NCBI GenBank assembly: GCA_009617715.1
Contig: VTFK01000154.1
Span: 868,001-932,000 of the forward strand
Length of the DNA stretch: 64,000 bases
Reading direction: 5' to 3'
Origin: Plectrocnemia conspersa
Taxonomy: Eukaryota; Arthropoda; Insecta; Trichoptera; Polycentropodidae
Below are positions 48,475-60,550 of the stretch, piece by piece (position 1 is the first letter of the stretch; the number at the start of each line of letters is the position of its first letter). The notes beneath the pieces are model-generated. The model was not told the origin of the DNA. It saw only the letters and a list, made by a program, of their open reading frames with translations, and did no database searches. The position numbers and the translations under genes are program-made.

Positions 48475-48960
48475 ATTTCTTATATTCGGCTCCATCGCAG
48501 TTCCGCGACATTCGTGCATAATGCATGGTTCATTAAATTGTGCACTTAGCTCACGTTGCCGTCGTTGCCGGTCATTCTTTTTTCCAAGTGTCTAATAAAT
48601 GTACGTTTTATACAACGCTCCGACCATTTGTCTTGTTATCGCACCCGGCGGTTTGGCGTCATGCCCATGCCTTGGCGTGGCTCGGATGTTTCGAAACGTC
48701 GACGTATGTGGCGTCGAAGGCGTCGTCGGAGAAATGGGGATGGGGTTGGCTAAACTGGTAAAGTCTGTCAAAGCCCGGATCGTACGACCCTCATGTATTT
48801 TCATTCGGCTATAATCTGTCATGACATTGCTGAATTTTCTCGATATCGACGTTGAATTTCCAAAATGACCGTCTCAGAAAATGCACGTCACATCCATATT
48901 GATGGCGCCGCTCTATCCACAGATTTATCTAATAATGGCTTCAACATTATGCTATTGTAT
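48475..48960. promoter_or_regulatory. GC/CpG-rich block, putative regulatory element
   Basis: Three plus-strand frames and one minus-strand frame are open at once at 48540-48822, so none is called. CpG-rich words such as TTTCGAAACGTCGACG and GGCGTCGAAGGCGTCG dominate. Possible enhancer; nothing more specific. Confidence 0.3.
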
Positions 48961-49414
48961 CTGTAGGTATAAGTTTTTGTCTCGGATTTGCTAATAATCA
49001 TATATTTTCTCTAAAAGCATTGTGATTCATTGAACCGTTTTGGCTGTTAAAAATTCATTGACAACATAATAGTGCTGAGGTAATTGTTTAAAAAAATTAA
49101 ATTTCAAAACTTAACTGAATAACTGGTAATTTTATGATGTCCATTAAATAGCCAAATAAATAAATTTAACTGCAACAAAAATTGATATAAGTAACTTTAA
49201 GATATTTTTTGCATATTAATATTGACAAAGGTTTGGTTCAATATTTAAATTTGCATTCGGAAGTTTAGTAAAAAAATATTCTCTGTGTGTTTTTAGTGTG
49301 ACAGGCAAACTTTGCAAATTATAATATAAATAAATAAAACAAGATATAATGTAAAATATATATAAAAAAAACAATATTATTACCAGATTAAGATAAAACA
49401 GTAGATTGTACTAT
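48961..49414. other. AT-rich spacer, nothing recognised
   Basis: Unique AT-rich DNA. Confidence 0.4.
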
Positions 49415-49920
49415 GAAGAAAAATTCAATGCGAACGCAATGATCCGCTAACTTTTGTGCCGTCAAACGAAATTGGAATTAATGAGCTCGTAGCAAAACGC
49501 GCACAAAAATCGGTTTTCAGTTCTCCTCTACGTCTTGGCGATAGATTTTTTTCTTGTCTCTTTTTCTTCTCAGCACTTGCACACGAAGAGTATGAAAATT
49601 CTTTAGCAAATCTTGCATGAAACAGGCTCGGTGGACGGCCGCTTGGATAGGCTTTCGTTGTGGAATAGTGGCAAAGTTTACGGTTGAATGCACGCAAAGC
49701 TCGAACGAAAAGCTCTCGCGGAGCTTCGAGGGTCGGCATAAGGTGGTAGTGGTAGTGGTAATAGCCAACAAGTGGTTGGAGGGTGGAAAAACCGCCCCGC
49801 TATCATACTATACCCTTAGCCATAAATCATTCGCTAAAAACACATTTAGCGTCTGCGTCGCTTCCGTTTGCTGCCTGTCCGATCGTGTGGCGTAAATCAT
49901 AACTATGGGGCAAAATAAAT
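49415..49920. promoter_or_regulatory. GC/CpG-rich block, putative regulatory element
   Basis: Frames of 84-104 codons occur on both strands (49425-49771 minus, 49617-49895 plus) without domains. A short GGTAGT repeat lies near 49742-49758, and CTTAGCCATAAATCATTCG near 49815. Confidence 0.3.
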
Positions 49921-50394
49921 TCCTATTATCGAATTGCATCGAATATGGTAGGTACTGTATGTAATATATTAGATTGCATTAGATGCTGTTTTTAAAAACG
50001 GTAAACTGTAATATAAAATATAATATACCATGTTTTGAAACAAATAGACATTGTATTTTTAAAATATGCTGTTTATAATTAATATTATAACGATATATTT
50101 AAAAAAAAAAGACAGGAAAAGGTTAAATGTATTTAGCCATATAATATATTTAGTGTATTTGTTTGATTAAAACTAATTTGTTCAACAGAAAAAAATAGCA
50201 GTTAACATATATATTAAACATAACATAAAATAGCTACATGCTTATATAGATATTATTGTTTTCTTTCGTTAAAGAAACACAATAAAAAATATTTGTGTTA
50301 ATTACGTTTATTATATTGAAATATTGTTAAAACGTACTTCGAAACGTATTTTTTATATAAAGCGTTTGTTTTTATAAATAAACAATTCATCGGA
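49921..50394. other. AT-rich spacer, nothing recognised
   Basis: Unique AT-rich DNA. Confidence 0.4.
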
Positions 50395-51020
50395 AAAATT
50401 ATAATTGCAGAAGCAAAAAACAGAAATGTACTACAGAGAGATTAAAAAAAATTGGATCACTAATAAAACATGGAGTCATACAAGCATGTGTAAAAACCGA
50501 AAATAAAAAATAATGTTATACAAATACTCACATATAAGTTTAGAGAAACTGTATATACGACAAGAAACCAATGAAAGTACAAATCAAACAAAAGTTACTT
50601 TTAAAACAATAAAATTACTAAAAGTCTAATTACTAATCCAAGTTTCATCCTGAACCATAGGTAATTGAAGACAGTTTAGAACACCTTATAATGAATCTCA
50701 TTAAAGTTATAGAAAGATGAACATAATATTTCTTGAAATTATATAAAGCAAACTTATCCAAAGAATCCTGCGTTCCAAACAAATTTGGCTTTGAACCAGG
50801 TGCCTACAGATATTTATGAAACTATAAAAAACTGAAGACAGACATTATCTCAGGTAGCGATAATGTACCAATAAACCCAGAGACAAGGGTATTACCATAT
50901 TGTGTGATACATGAAACTAAATATGAAAAAACGGTATATGGCCTTAAGACTAAATGGAATTCATATTTATTTCCTTGTACAAAAGCGGATCAGGATTGTG
51001 ACGATTCTCAACAGTGAAGG
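50395..51020 (+). pseudogene. A-rich strand, possible decayed coding sequence of unknown family
   Basis: The plus strand turns A-rich and T-poor compared with its neighbours. One frame stays open from about 50732 to 51016 with a single internal TGA, and its composition is protein-like (CVPNKFGFEPGAYRYL, then NVPINPETRVLPYCVIHETK). A shorter frame with KKQKCTTERLKKIG lies upstream near 50410. A-rich coding strands are common in retroelements, so a dead retroelement or retrocopy is one guess. I recognise no domain, and chance cannot be excluded. Confidence 0.25.
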
Positions 51021-52480
51021 AGCTTTTTTAATGAAAAATTATACTACATATAAAAAGATATATGATTAAAAAAAATATTTTTAAACACAAATATTTTAAA
51101 AACATTGCTAAATTAGGGTAAAAAAATTGTCTATCACACTGTTTTGGAGGTAGAATTTTTTAATCTGGTAAATACGTCAATTTGTGTACTTTAGTACTCC
51201 TTCACTATTATACGCTGATGTAGTCAGTTTGTTCATTAAGAAATATGTTTTTTCCTCAACATCACAATTGATTTTATATTCTTTTCCATGTTTTCGCTAT
51301 CATTTCACAATTAATTTTCGAAAACCCAAGGAATTTTCAAATTGTACATTTTATTTTTTTAATATATGTATTTATATTATGCCTCAATATATCTTATTAT
51401 ATTTTTCTCCGTCTAATCTTATATTCCAAGATCAGGAGTATCATTAAAAGAAAAAAAATGTATTAGATATTTTAGGTTTTTTTCTAAATATTTAAAAGCT
51501 ATGAATCCAGCCATTTTGCCATAAAGTTTTAATTAGATAATTTCAATTATAGGACATAATAATAGTACTATTTTTGTTTTAATGCTAAAAAAATGATTTT
51601 GTAGATATCCTACACAAAAAAACTTTATAGTGGCTAAAAGAAATTATTTTTTATTACTTTTATATAGTAAAATGAACGTACATAGATAAACTTTTTTATT
51701 TTTATTTTATTTATTCACAATCTGTCTATACTTTAACAATCATTATTTTTTTATCATGATATTGGCATGTAAAGAAAATATTCCATTGAATGCCTTTCCA
51801 TATTTATTATTATAAAATCTAATTCATTTTATACAATAATAATTTATTTGTTTATACTTATTTACTAATATACATTTGCTATATATAGATATTAAAGTAG
51901 ATAAACTAATCGAATTCGAATTTTTAATGGTATCAACTTTATCTAAAGATTTTTAGTAATATTTTCATTAATTCAAAATATTAAAATTAAACCACAAAAT
52001 CAATGGGTTATTATAAATTTAGTTTTTAAATGCTTTTGTGTATTTTATGTGTTATAGTATATAATATTTCTTTGTAGTTTTTTTATATTTTATTTGATGA
52101 GAGTTAGGGAGCATCTAATATAAACAAAACAGAATAACGTGCTCTGATCTGTTTATTTGCATATCTGTATTTAGATATATTATAACATTTTAAGTCACAT
52201 TTTACACGATTGATTTAGAACACCAAATTTTAAGAGCTTTTCTTACACATTTCGCTTTGTCCACATTCTTTTTATAGACATGAAAATGTATAGGAATAAA
52301 GAATAATGATTGCAGACTATTTTGAAATTTTGGCTATTATTTATTTTCGTTGAATATAGATATGTATGTATTATATATGTTTCAGTAATATCTGATATCT
52401 GAATCTTTTGTCAATAAGCTTTTCATTTAAGAATTTACCAGTCTGCTTTTAAGAATCTTTGGATTTTATTTAAACTAAGC
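51021..52480. other. AT-rich stretch, nothing recognised
   Basis: About 1.5 kb of AT-rich DNA. The 87-codon plus-strand frame at 51184 is Phe/Tyr/Ser-rich and treated as chance. Confidence 0.4.
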
Positions 52481-53060
52481 GCCATTAATCACGTTTGAAG
52501 GGAAGCGTTAATTTTTTTATTGCTATGTAACGTTATACAATTGCTTTTTAAAGCGCACCATTAAAGCCTGCGGGCAATAGTGTGCGCGTGTAATTTATGC
52601 AGCCGTAGATTCTTGCACGCGGAAAAAGCTCTCTTCCTTTTGCGCGCCTAACAAGCGAATTTCCACCCGCCCCTTTCTAGTCATAAATTAAACAGCGCTG
52701 AGAAAAAATAATAAATTTAAAACTATAATAGGATTCATGTTGTGTATGCACGAGTGTTCCGAAGCGGATACAGTAAACAGTCTGTTGCCGCGCCGCTACT
52801 TACAAGCAATAGCAGTGGAAGTTCTACTTTCACTTAGGTGGAAACACACTACGTTTAAACCACCTCCCCTGCTTTCAGACCGAGTTTGTTTTTACCCCAT
52901 GAACAGTTGCATAGGCATTGAAAATAGCCCGCCTGTTGCTCTCGACATAATGATACTGGCATGCCAAGGGCCCCGCCTCGTGTTGCCACATAATATCACC
53001 GGGTAAGTCTCCGTCGAGGCTCGTTTTGAGGTGATTTAACGGTTAAAATTCTTGTTGTGC
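52481..53060. promoter_or_regulatory. GC-rich block with donor-like site
   Basis: A GC-rich block with an 89-codon plus-strand frame (52737-53006). It starts at a TTG rather than an ATG, has no domain, and runs into a good splice donor GGGTAAGT (53001-53008). A coding exon ending here is conceivable, but no acceptor or family match supports it. Two ATGs lie early in the frame. Confidence 0.3.
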
Positions 53061-53920
53061 CACACACATACATATAAATACGTTTTAGGAGTGTTTATTT
53101 TGTAAATAAGTTTTCTCAAATTGTATATTTATCTATGTATATATGTGTCAATTTATATTAACCAACAGCTAATTTTAAAGCACAACAACAAGAAAAAAGC
53201 ATAAAACCCTACTTAAAAATATCCAAAAAAATTAAAAATGTAGCCATAAAACTAGTTTAATTTTGATATACTATGTATAACATATGAAATTTTTTGTAAA
53301 ATATTTCGATTGCCTTATTACATATTATATATATGTACAATAGTATATTGGTAGCTTTGTTTATATGTTACAGTGAATGTGTATTACCAGTAAAAGTATA
53401 TTTTCACTTGAAGCATATTTCAGTGTTAATATATGGGTCAACATTTTTATTTTCAAATATATTTTTCAGTAATAAAATTATATATTTGAAAATAAAAATT
53501 AAACCTTATAATATATACATATAATGACTTAAAATACATAGGAATTTTCACAATAACACCATCTCTTAAGGCTACAAAAATATATATTGTAGCTTTCCTG
53601 ATTTAGGGATACTATTTATAGTAGTATAATTTGTGTATTAAGACACAAATATGTTTTTAAATATTGTTTATTTTTAATCAGTGTATTGATTATTTCATTT
53701 AATCGAATGGTTTTAATGTTATGGTATTTATAAAAAATATACATATACGTTTTAATGTTTTTTGTTAACTATTAGTTTAATTGATATATCAGTTAAATCA
53801 AGCAAAAAAAGCTGTGTAATTATTATTGGTTTAATAAACTAAAACTATAATTTCCCTGATGCTTCATGAGTTCTATAACTTGTAAAGTATTATATTGGAC
53901 GAGCAATATTTTTTCCATCA
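53061..53920. other. AT-rich spacer with a perfect hairpin
   Basis: At 53443-53461 and 53481-53499 lie 19-bp arms that are exact reverse complements, around a 19-base loop. The arms are AT-rich but contain TTTTCAAATAT, so this is not a simple repeat. The rest is plain AT-rich DNA. Confidence 0.5.
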
Positions 53921-54370
53921 TATTTCTCCGCGTTAATATTAAAGGTGCAAATTGACGTTGTTAAAAATTCCATCAAAAACAAGTTCATTTCCGACCGGTT
54001 ACTTTTACTCGGCCGTTCTGTGTGTATCCGGACAGGAAGAAATGACGTAATGCGGCAAAACAGGAATGCAATTTAAAGTTGATGAAAAATGTTTTCCTTC
54101 TGGTGGAAAAAAAATTAACACAGAGCGAGAGAGGAAGGAGAAAACGAAGGAGCACGAAAAAAAGAACGACGCGAGGAAAAGAACGACGAAATAAGTTTCA
54201 ACACTCCGCGTAAAAAGCAAGTGGCCTGAAAATCGTATTTCGGTTCAACTCTATTTGGAAAACTTAAATTATTTTTTGAGAAAGTTTCGCCTCGCAAATC
54301 CGAAATTCTATACGGGCGGGAAAAGATCCGCGACGAATCTTTAATACTGGTATGTGATCGAACTGAGAAA
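53921..54370. promoter_or_regulatory. GC-richer block with purine-rich GAGA tract
   Basis: Bases 54121-54190 of the plus strand are almost all purine, with GAGCGAGAGAGGAAGGAG and a repeated AAAAGAACGACG unit (about 17 bases apart). GAGAG words are GAGA-factor-type sites. Minus-strand frames over it are Ser/Phe-rich artefacts of the tract. Confidence 0.35.
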
Positions 54371-54780
54371 ATTTCAAGCTATGTTGATTTTTGTATGAAA
54401 GTTGAATTACAAATATGTTTGTCTTTAAGGAACGTTTCTTATAAAATATAAGTCATATAAAATAAATACCAATGTCAACAAAAAATATTTTTATTCACTT
54501 TTATTGCGACATGACGTCGTAAGCCACATGCGTTATGACTAGGTAAACACAATTAACCATTACTAAATAAATAGTAAGACACCATACTAAATAAATCAGT
54601 GACATATATTGAAATAAATATAAACTATTAAAATACTCAAATAATTTATTTTCCAATATATTCGAGTAGATGTAAACTTTTGATTTGTAAATAAATACGT
54701 TGTTTTTTTTTAAATATTTTTTATATCATATAATAAACCCCAACTTTTTTATTATTTTTTTTAATATAAAAAATTCACCT
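54371..54780. other. AT-rich spacer
   Basis: Contains a short direct repeat of ACTAAATAAAT near 54560-54597. Nothing else. Confidence 0.4.
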
Positions 54781-55120
54781 CCTATTAGTGTAGAATAGTG
54801 TCGCGTTTTCCGCTCCAAATCGCCAAATATCGAATCATACGTCGATTTCCGCCGCACGCCGTTCGTCTCTCTAACCTCCATCCCTCATCCTTTTTTTATC
54901 ACCCGTTTCCACACCTACTCCACTCTCGCTTGATGCCGTTTGTCAGGGGCGGCCAGTTTTATTCACTTTGTAGAGATTTTCCACGATTTTCCGACCGCTG
55001 TTCGCGGACAGCTTAAAGCTCGCAGCCGCGTCGACGCTTTTCATGGATGAGCTTTTCATTAATTACATAGTTGAGGCCGAACATGCGCTAAACCCCGGTT
55101 TTAAGCGTAAATCGGTGTTT
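54781..55120. promoter_or_regulatory. CpG-rich and pyrimidine-rich block
   Basis: Opens CpG-rich (CGTCGATTTCCGCCGCACGC), continues C/T-rich to about 54935 and ends with GCAGCCGCGTCGACGC near 55022. The 72-codon frame at 54798 is Arg/Pro/Phe/Ser-rich and not called. Confidence 0.3.
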
Positions 55121-56050
55121 AAAAATAAAATATAGGATTAATATAAATTAAAAATATATAATATTGTATTACCCTAATCGTTATTAAAATTTAAGCGACC
55201 TGAACAAAAAATATGTACAAGTTACAAAGTAAGAACAGATTTAAATTTGTATATTTTTTAACAAATCAAATATCATGACCAATTAAACTCCCATTAAATA
55301 GGCAAAATGCTTTTGTATATTAAAATTAAAAGCCAAAATGTAGATCAGCTTAGATTTTTTTGTGAAATTATTATTTATTATTTGTATTAGACAACGTTGA
55401 TCTAATTAAGATAATTTCACATTTCCTTTGAATGTATTATATAAATAATTACTAAGAAGTAAACATATTAGAAACACAATAGAAGTAAATATTGGATAAA
55501 TATCTGTATTTAACAATAATATTTGTATGAAATAATATTTACGATTGTTATTATTTACAAGCAATATTTAATAACGCTCTAGCAGTATGAGGCCAACAAT
55601 AGCTGTGTTAAAATTGTGCTAAACTTAAGTAGTATATTATAAAATATAACTACATATAACATATCTGCAGATTTTATCTATCAAAAATATCCCCCTTAGT
55701 GTTTTTATTTTAAATAATTACATAGGTTATTTAATGGTATAGTATTCAGTTTTATATATTTACAAATTTAATAATAATATTAATGCAATTTAACCGCTCT
55801 TCTGTTAATGCAGATGCGCTCGAACGACTTCAGATTCAGATTCAAAAGTTTGCTTACGATCCATGAAGCTATATCATAATAGAGAACATATTTTGATAGA
55901 AAGCTTCTATATGCTAGCACTGTTTATAGAGAACTGTTGCTTTTTGTTTTTAAAACTATTATATTTTTTTAATATAAACTATTTTCTATGTATTAAAAAA
56001 ATACATGTTTATTAAGGCAAAAATATCTCGTATATTTGTAATTATAGACA
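55121..56050. other. AT-rich stretch, nothing recognised
   Basis: Unique AT-rich DNA. Confidence 0.4.
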
Positions 56051-56250
56051 TCCATAAGGCCTTAACTAATGACACATAGATCACGGGTTTGGGTCCCCGC
56101 AGCAGACTTAATTTAATACTATAATATAAAAAGAACTCGAAAGATGTAAAATTTGTCTGGAATAGCATACTCCGTCGGGCCTTAACTGATGACACATAAA
56201 CCACTGGTTCTAGCAACAGACACAGTTTATTTTTTATTAAAAATCTGACC
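56051..56250 (+). repeat. Dimeric tRNA-like repeat, two units 120 bases apart
   Basis: Unit 1 starts near 56051 and unit 2 near 56171. Both share GGCCTTAACTRATGACACATA, then a B-box-like word (GGTTTGGGTCCCCG in unit 1, TGGTTCTAG in unit 2) and AGCARCAGAC. The tRNA-like 3' half suggests a tRNA-derived SINE that is dimeric or was tandemly duplicated. The minus-strand frame 55986-56255 shows the duplication as EPVVYVSSVKA and KPVIYVSLVKA; it is not a gene. Confidence 0.55.
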
Positions 56251-56539
56251 ATCATGACTTGATGGTTGTTCCTAATGTGTCATGATTGCCGTTATGTAAT
56301 TAATAAAAAACAGTTATGCTGCACCTAAAATATATGGACACCATCCGACATATTTTTCTAGCCCCTCATAGCTATTGCCAAAACCATCCTTATATTTGTC
56401 AAACTCATTAAGAAACTGGATGTCTCGTAAAATAAAGCTAGTTTTCACAACTTATATAGCTAAATATATTACCGTAGTGATGAGTTTGATATCTAACAAT
56501 ACATTTACTTTATATGGAAATGCTTTTGAGATGTGATAT
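56251..56539. other. Mixed spacer, nothing recognised
   Basis: No supportable feature. Confidence 0.35.
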
Positions 56540-57320
56540 AAATTCATTCTTAAGGTTTTCTCATGCGCGTCACAATATTCGCGCATATCCTTCCATATTA
56601 ACGAATTGCGTCGTTCGGCCTATAGTGCGAATAACTACGTAACTGTAAATATATTTCACGGCTATGGAATTTCGCAATCTTTTCGCACGTATTCATACAA
56701 CATTCATTCGATCACGTGTGAGATTATTCGAGCACACGGTGTGTGCGTTTGAAGAGTGAGAGAGAGATCCGCGCGTGTATTGGTCACGTTTGTGCCGAAA
56801 AATAAATAGGCAACCCTCGTTCGAGTCGCCCAGCGGGACAGCTTTACTGGATGTGACGTTTTTTCAATTATAAACCAAGAGTGCCGGGTTCTAGTTTGCA
56901 CCGAGCTTTCTCGGAATTTCGCCAGAGCCGTATTCTGATTGCATCATTGTGCTCCGGAAGTGATTTCAGTCTTTCCCGGGACCAGAGCTTATATTAGGCC
57001 TTAGCAAATTCTCGGTAAGCGAGAGCACCTTGAAATAGTATACTTATTTTTTAAATATGTACCACAAAATACATTAACCAACGATGGTAATTAAATTTGC
57101 CCAGCATAAAAATCACAACGGCACACATTAAATTTATCGCTCGGACCCATTAAGTTTATTGGAGTGTTTTAAGCCGCAATTCGCTGGAAGCTCCAAATTG
57201 GATGCTTTTCCACGGTAACGTTAATTTTTCCGATGAACTCCAAATTAATGCTGTTTTGTTGTACGTTAATTAATTTTATAACTGCGCATTTTCTGCTGAA
57301 ATAATATAACATTCGAATTG
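56540..57320. promoter_or_regulatory. GC-richer block with E-box, hairpin and GAGA tract
   Basis: CACGTG at 56713-56718, GCACAC/GTGTGC arms at 56732-56746 and GAGTGAGAGAGAGATCC at about 56755-56771 lie within 60 bases. TCGGTAAGCG near 57011-57020 is donor-like. Later, CCAAATTAATGC-type homeodomain words recur near 57240. The 65-codon minus-strand frame is not called. Confidence 0.35.
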
Positions 57321-58140
57321 GAAAATTGTAAAGATTAATCAGATGGAAAAATATACGATAATTTTATTTGCTGTGATATTTAATATATATTTGTATTTTG
57401 TATTCATTTAATAATGTAAAGAGATACATGAAAATAATTACGTTATAATCAAATACGGTTACCTTTTTATAATCAGTTTTAATATTGCAAAGAAAACTCG
57501 AAATTATTAACAGAAAATTTATTATTCATGTGATTAGTTAGCATTGTTTTAAACCGTAAATCTTAGTTTGTGTGTCAAAAATATATAGTGATATATCAGT
57601 CTAAAGAACAAAAAAACTGACCTTAACACACGGCTTTTTAGGATCTGTGCTAAAATTTGATGTAGTATTAAGATTACTATCTAACAAAATAAAATAGCTA
57701 CTTCTTGTGTGGTTTGAGTCTATTATGAAAATAATATAATAAGGAGCTATATATATTTATTTAAGTAATAGGAATTTTTATATAAAAAGGGTTTTCTATT
57801 GAAAATTTAAATTAAATTAAAAAGTCATTTATTTAATTTTAGTGCTTTATTTTTTTTTATTGTTTGAAATTTGCACGGTTAACCTATTAAACCTGTCGTT
57901 AAATTATTAATTATAAAAATGTAATAACTTTAAACTATTATTTTACATTCATAAATATATTGCTGGTAAAGGAAAACTTGATTTAGATTTTTTAAATGTA
58001 AAATTTGACTTTATTTAAAGTGTGAAAAAGGAAAAATATTTTTAAATAAAATTAATAAAATATAATTGTATTTGTATTTGTATTAATGAACCAAATGCAT
58101 GTAAACAATAAATGTATAAAGCTGTGTATAAAGAACACAG
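57321..58140. other. AT-rich stretch, nothing recognised
   Basis: Unique AT-rich DNA. Confidence 0.4.
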
Positions 58141-58450
58141 AAATTTTAATAGCCCTTTATTTACCTCGGCATAGGGATCACTTCGACGATCCAATAAAAG
58201 GAGACCTTTGAGGCGAGCACGAGAAATGGCCCAATTAAAAGGGGATTTACTACGTAGTGAGCAATTAAGAAAATCTGTATACCCGAAGCAACGCGGGGAT
58301 GTTGCGAAAAATTAAATCTTTTCTCTTTTATACACAGAAACGCATCTTGTATATACTCAACGCGGCAAATAGTACTGAGGAATGAGCTGAAAAATAAATA
58401 ATAAGCGTACTTAAATAAATAATTAGAGTGCATGTACATCGCGCAAAAAT
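58141..58450. promoter_or_regulatory. GC-richer block, putative regulatory element
   Basis: CpG-containing block ending in a pyrimidine-rich, acceptor-like TTCTCTTTTATACACAG near 58320-58337. The DNA after the AG (AAACGCATCTTG) is not a recognisable exon. A minus-strand frame of 92 codons overlaps it and has no domain. Confidence 0.3.
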
Positions 58451-59750
58451 AATAAAACCCCTCTTTATTTAATGACGAGTGCTCGTTCTAATATAAGTTT
58501 AAAAAATATATAATTTGCCACTCCAGTGAGATTTGGTGTATTTACATTTTTGTTATTAAATTCCATATTAATAATTAAACCGAGATTTATTTTTTTGTGT
58601 AAATTTAATCTTGCCATATTTTCATTAATTAAAATTCTGGGCACTCTTATTATTACATAAATTATTATTGCCACCAATTGTTATAATGAAAAAGTCTCAA
58701 AAAGTCTAGACATAATACTAATATGTTTAATGTTATTAAATTTCTATATCACGGAGCAATTACAAAAAAATTCAGAAATAATATATGTTTTACTTATAAA
58801 ATATTAATTTGATAAAAATATGTAGGGGAATGTTATTTTAGGGAATAATAGTGTATGATTTTTTTTTTTTTTAAAACTTGCGTTTTCTATATGTTAAGGT
58901 GCAGTATTTTTCAGGATTATTTGATCATAACCATACTTCTTTCTGCACTCGTTAGAAATTAAAATTTTAGTCTTAATGCCAACGTTTATAAGTTATTATA
59001 TATTCATGTATTACAATGCATTCTATAAATCAAGAAGCCAGTTTTTGATTTTCATAACATAGATGTTTCGCGCTTGTTCTTTTTCAATAAACAAAGTGCG
59101 CAAAATTTCCAAAAGCCTTATCATATGGTATCCTTTTCAAATAAAGTTTAACGTTAAACACCTATAAAAAGAGTACCTTTAATTTTGAAATGATTTTTTT
59201 ATAACTTTTTAAGTCATAACACAATTTTTATACACTTTGCTAAATCATAACGTCAATGTCATAAATATAAACAGGTTCCTTATAAATTGTTTTTAGTATA
59301 CAAAAGTTTTTTTTCTTTTGTATACTAAAAACCACTCCTTTAGTAAACTTAGTGTGGGAATAGAAATCATTACGGTAATTTTTAAAACACGCTGTTACGA
59401 CTAAAGTGTGTTAAACCTCGTCCTGCGATTCCAAACCAAAACCACAAAATTCCTGTGTAAACAATTATATTACTGTTAAAACTAGGAATTAAATCTTATT
59501 AACAATAAATAAAATATTATTAGCTAAATCCTTAAATTTTTCTAAATATTTTGATAATTATAAACCTAAAATTTAATGATTTATCTTATGTCTATATTTG
59601 TTACAAAAAATAACATATTTCTAATATTAATTAAAATAACTATTTTAATTTGTAAAGTATCTTAGAAAAAAATCGATATAATCCACTCATAGAGCGCTTC
59701 AACTTAATCCCTAATTAGCTTCCTCATTTTTTTCTATCTGAAAGGGCAAA
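58451..59750. other. AT-rich stretch with a perfect 18-bp hairpin
   Basis: GTTTTTAGTATACAAAAG (59289-59306) and its exact reverse complement (59315-59332) surround a loop of eight Ts. The rest is AT-rich, with a weak GC patch and the B-box-like TGCGATTCCAAACC near 59424. Confidence 0.5.
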
Positions 59751-60270
59751 GGTATCATGAAGGTACATATACATATATGTACATAGTGTATATATTATAT
59801 ATATTCTGGCAGAGACGTCTTATTCGTTCTTCCTAACCTTCAGGGGGTTGAATAGCGCGTTCGTCGGTTTTGGTGAATTTGATTTGGTCCCGCAGTTATG
59901 ATGAACCGAAGAACGAAAGGGGTTGCTCAGTATTTACCATGTCAGGTGAGCGTAGAGGGGGGTGTAGGCAACCGAGCGGAAATAATCCGCCCTAATTACT
60001 GAAAGATTTCAAGTCAAACTTTACTAATAAACGGGCTCGTTCACCTTTCATGCCGTGAAAGGCGTAAAGTGCCTATCGTTGTGTACTAAGTCTGTTTATT
60101 ACATTACTGCTTTTACTAGGCGGGCACGGCCTGCGGAACTTTTCCCAGATGACACACGCGACGAGACCCTACGCAAATTTCCGCTAAACTTTATCCGCGA
60201 CGAATTCTTAACAAGTTTATTGTACGAGATAATTTTTCATCGATATACAAGGTGGTTCACAAAAACATTA
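59751..60270. promoter_or_regulatory. GC-richer block, putative regulatory element
   Basis: Contains ACCATGTCAGGTGAGCG near 59937-59953, a weak acceptor-donor junction without a long pyrimidine tract, and CpG-rich words such as ACACGCGACGAGACCC. A plus-strand frame of 105 codons starting near 60055 is not domain-like. Confidence 0.3.
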
Positions 60271-60550
60271 ACTTTTGTTTTGGTTGTTTTTTTTGGGAAT
60301 TTTAATTTGAAAATATTTTTAACTTTTAATATTTCAATACATATATACTGTATATTAAATGAGGGATTTTAGTTATATAAAAAATACTTGTGTTGCAAAT
60401 GAATCAAGCAATAGTATCTTTTCATAATAATGTGTCACGATTTATATGTCAGAGGTATTTAATTTTGATACAATACAAAGTATTTATTTTATAATTTATA
60501 TTTAATAAAAATTTGAATAACATTTACATACAGTTTGTATATGTATGTTA
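60271..60550. other. AT-rich spacer, nothing recognised
   Basis: Unique AT-rich DNA. Confidence 0.4.

Noticed and set aside
52737..53006. Coding exon ending at GGGTAAGT
   Set aside because: Frame opens at TTG, no acceptor with pyrimidine tract at the 5' side, no known domain. The donor match alone is not enough.
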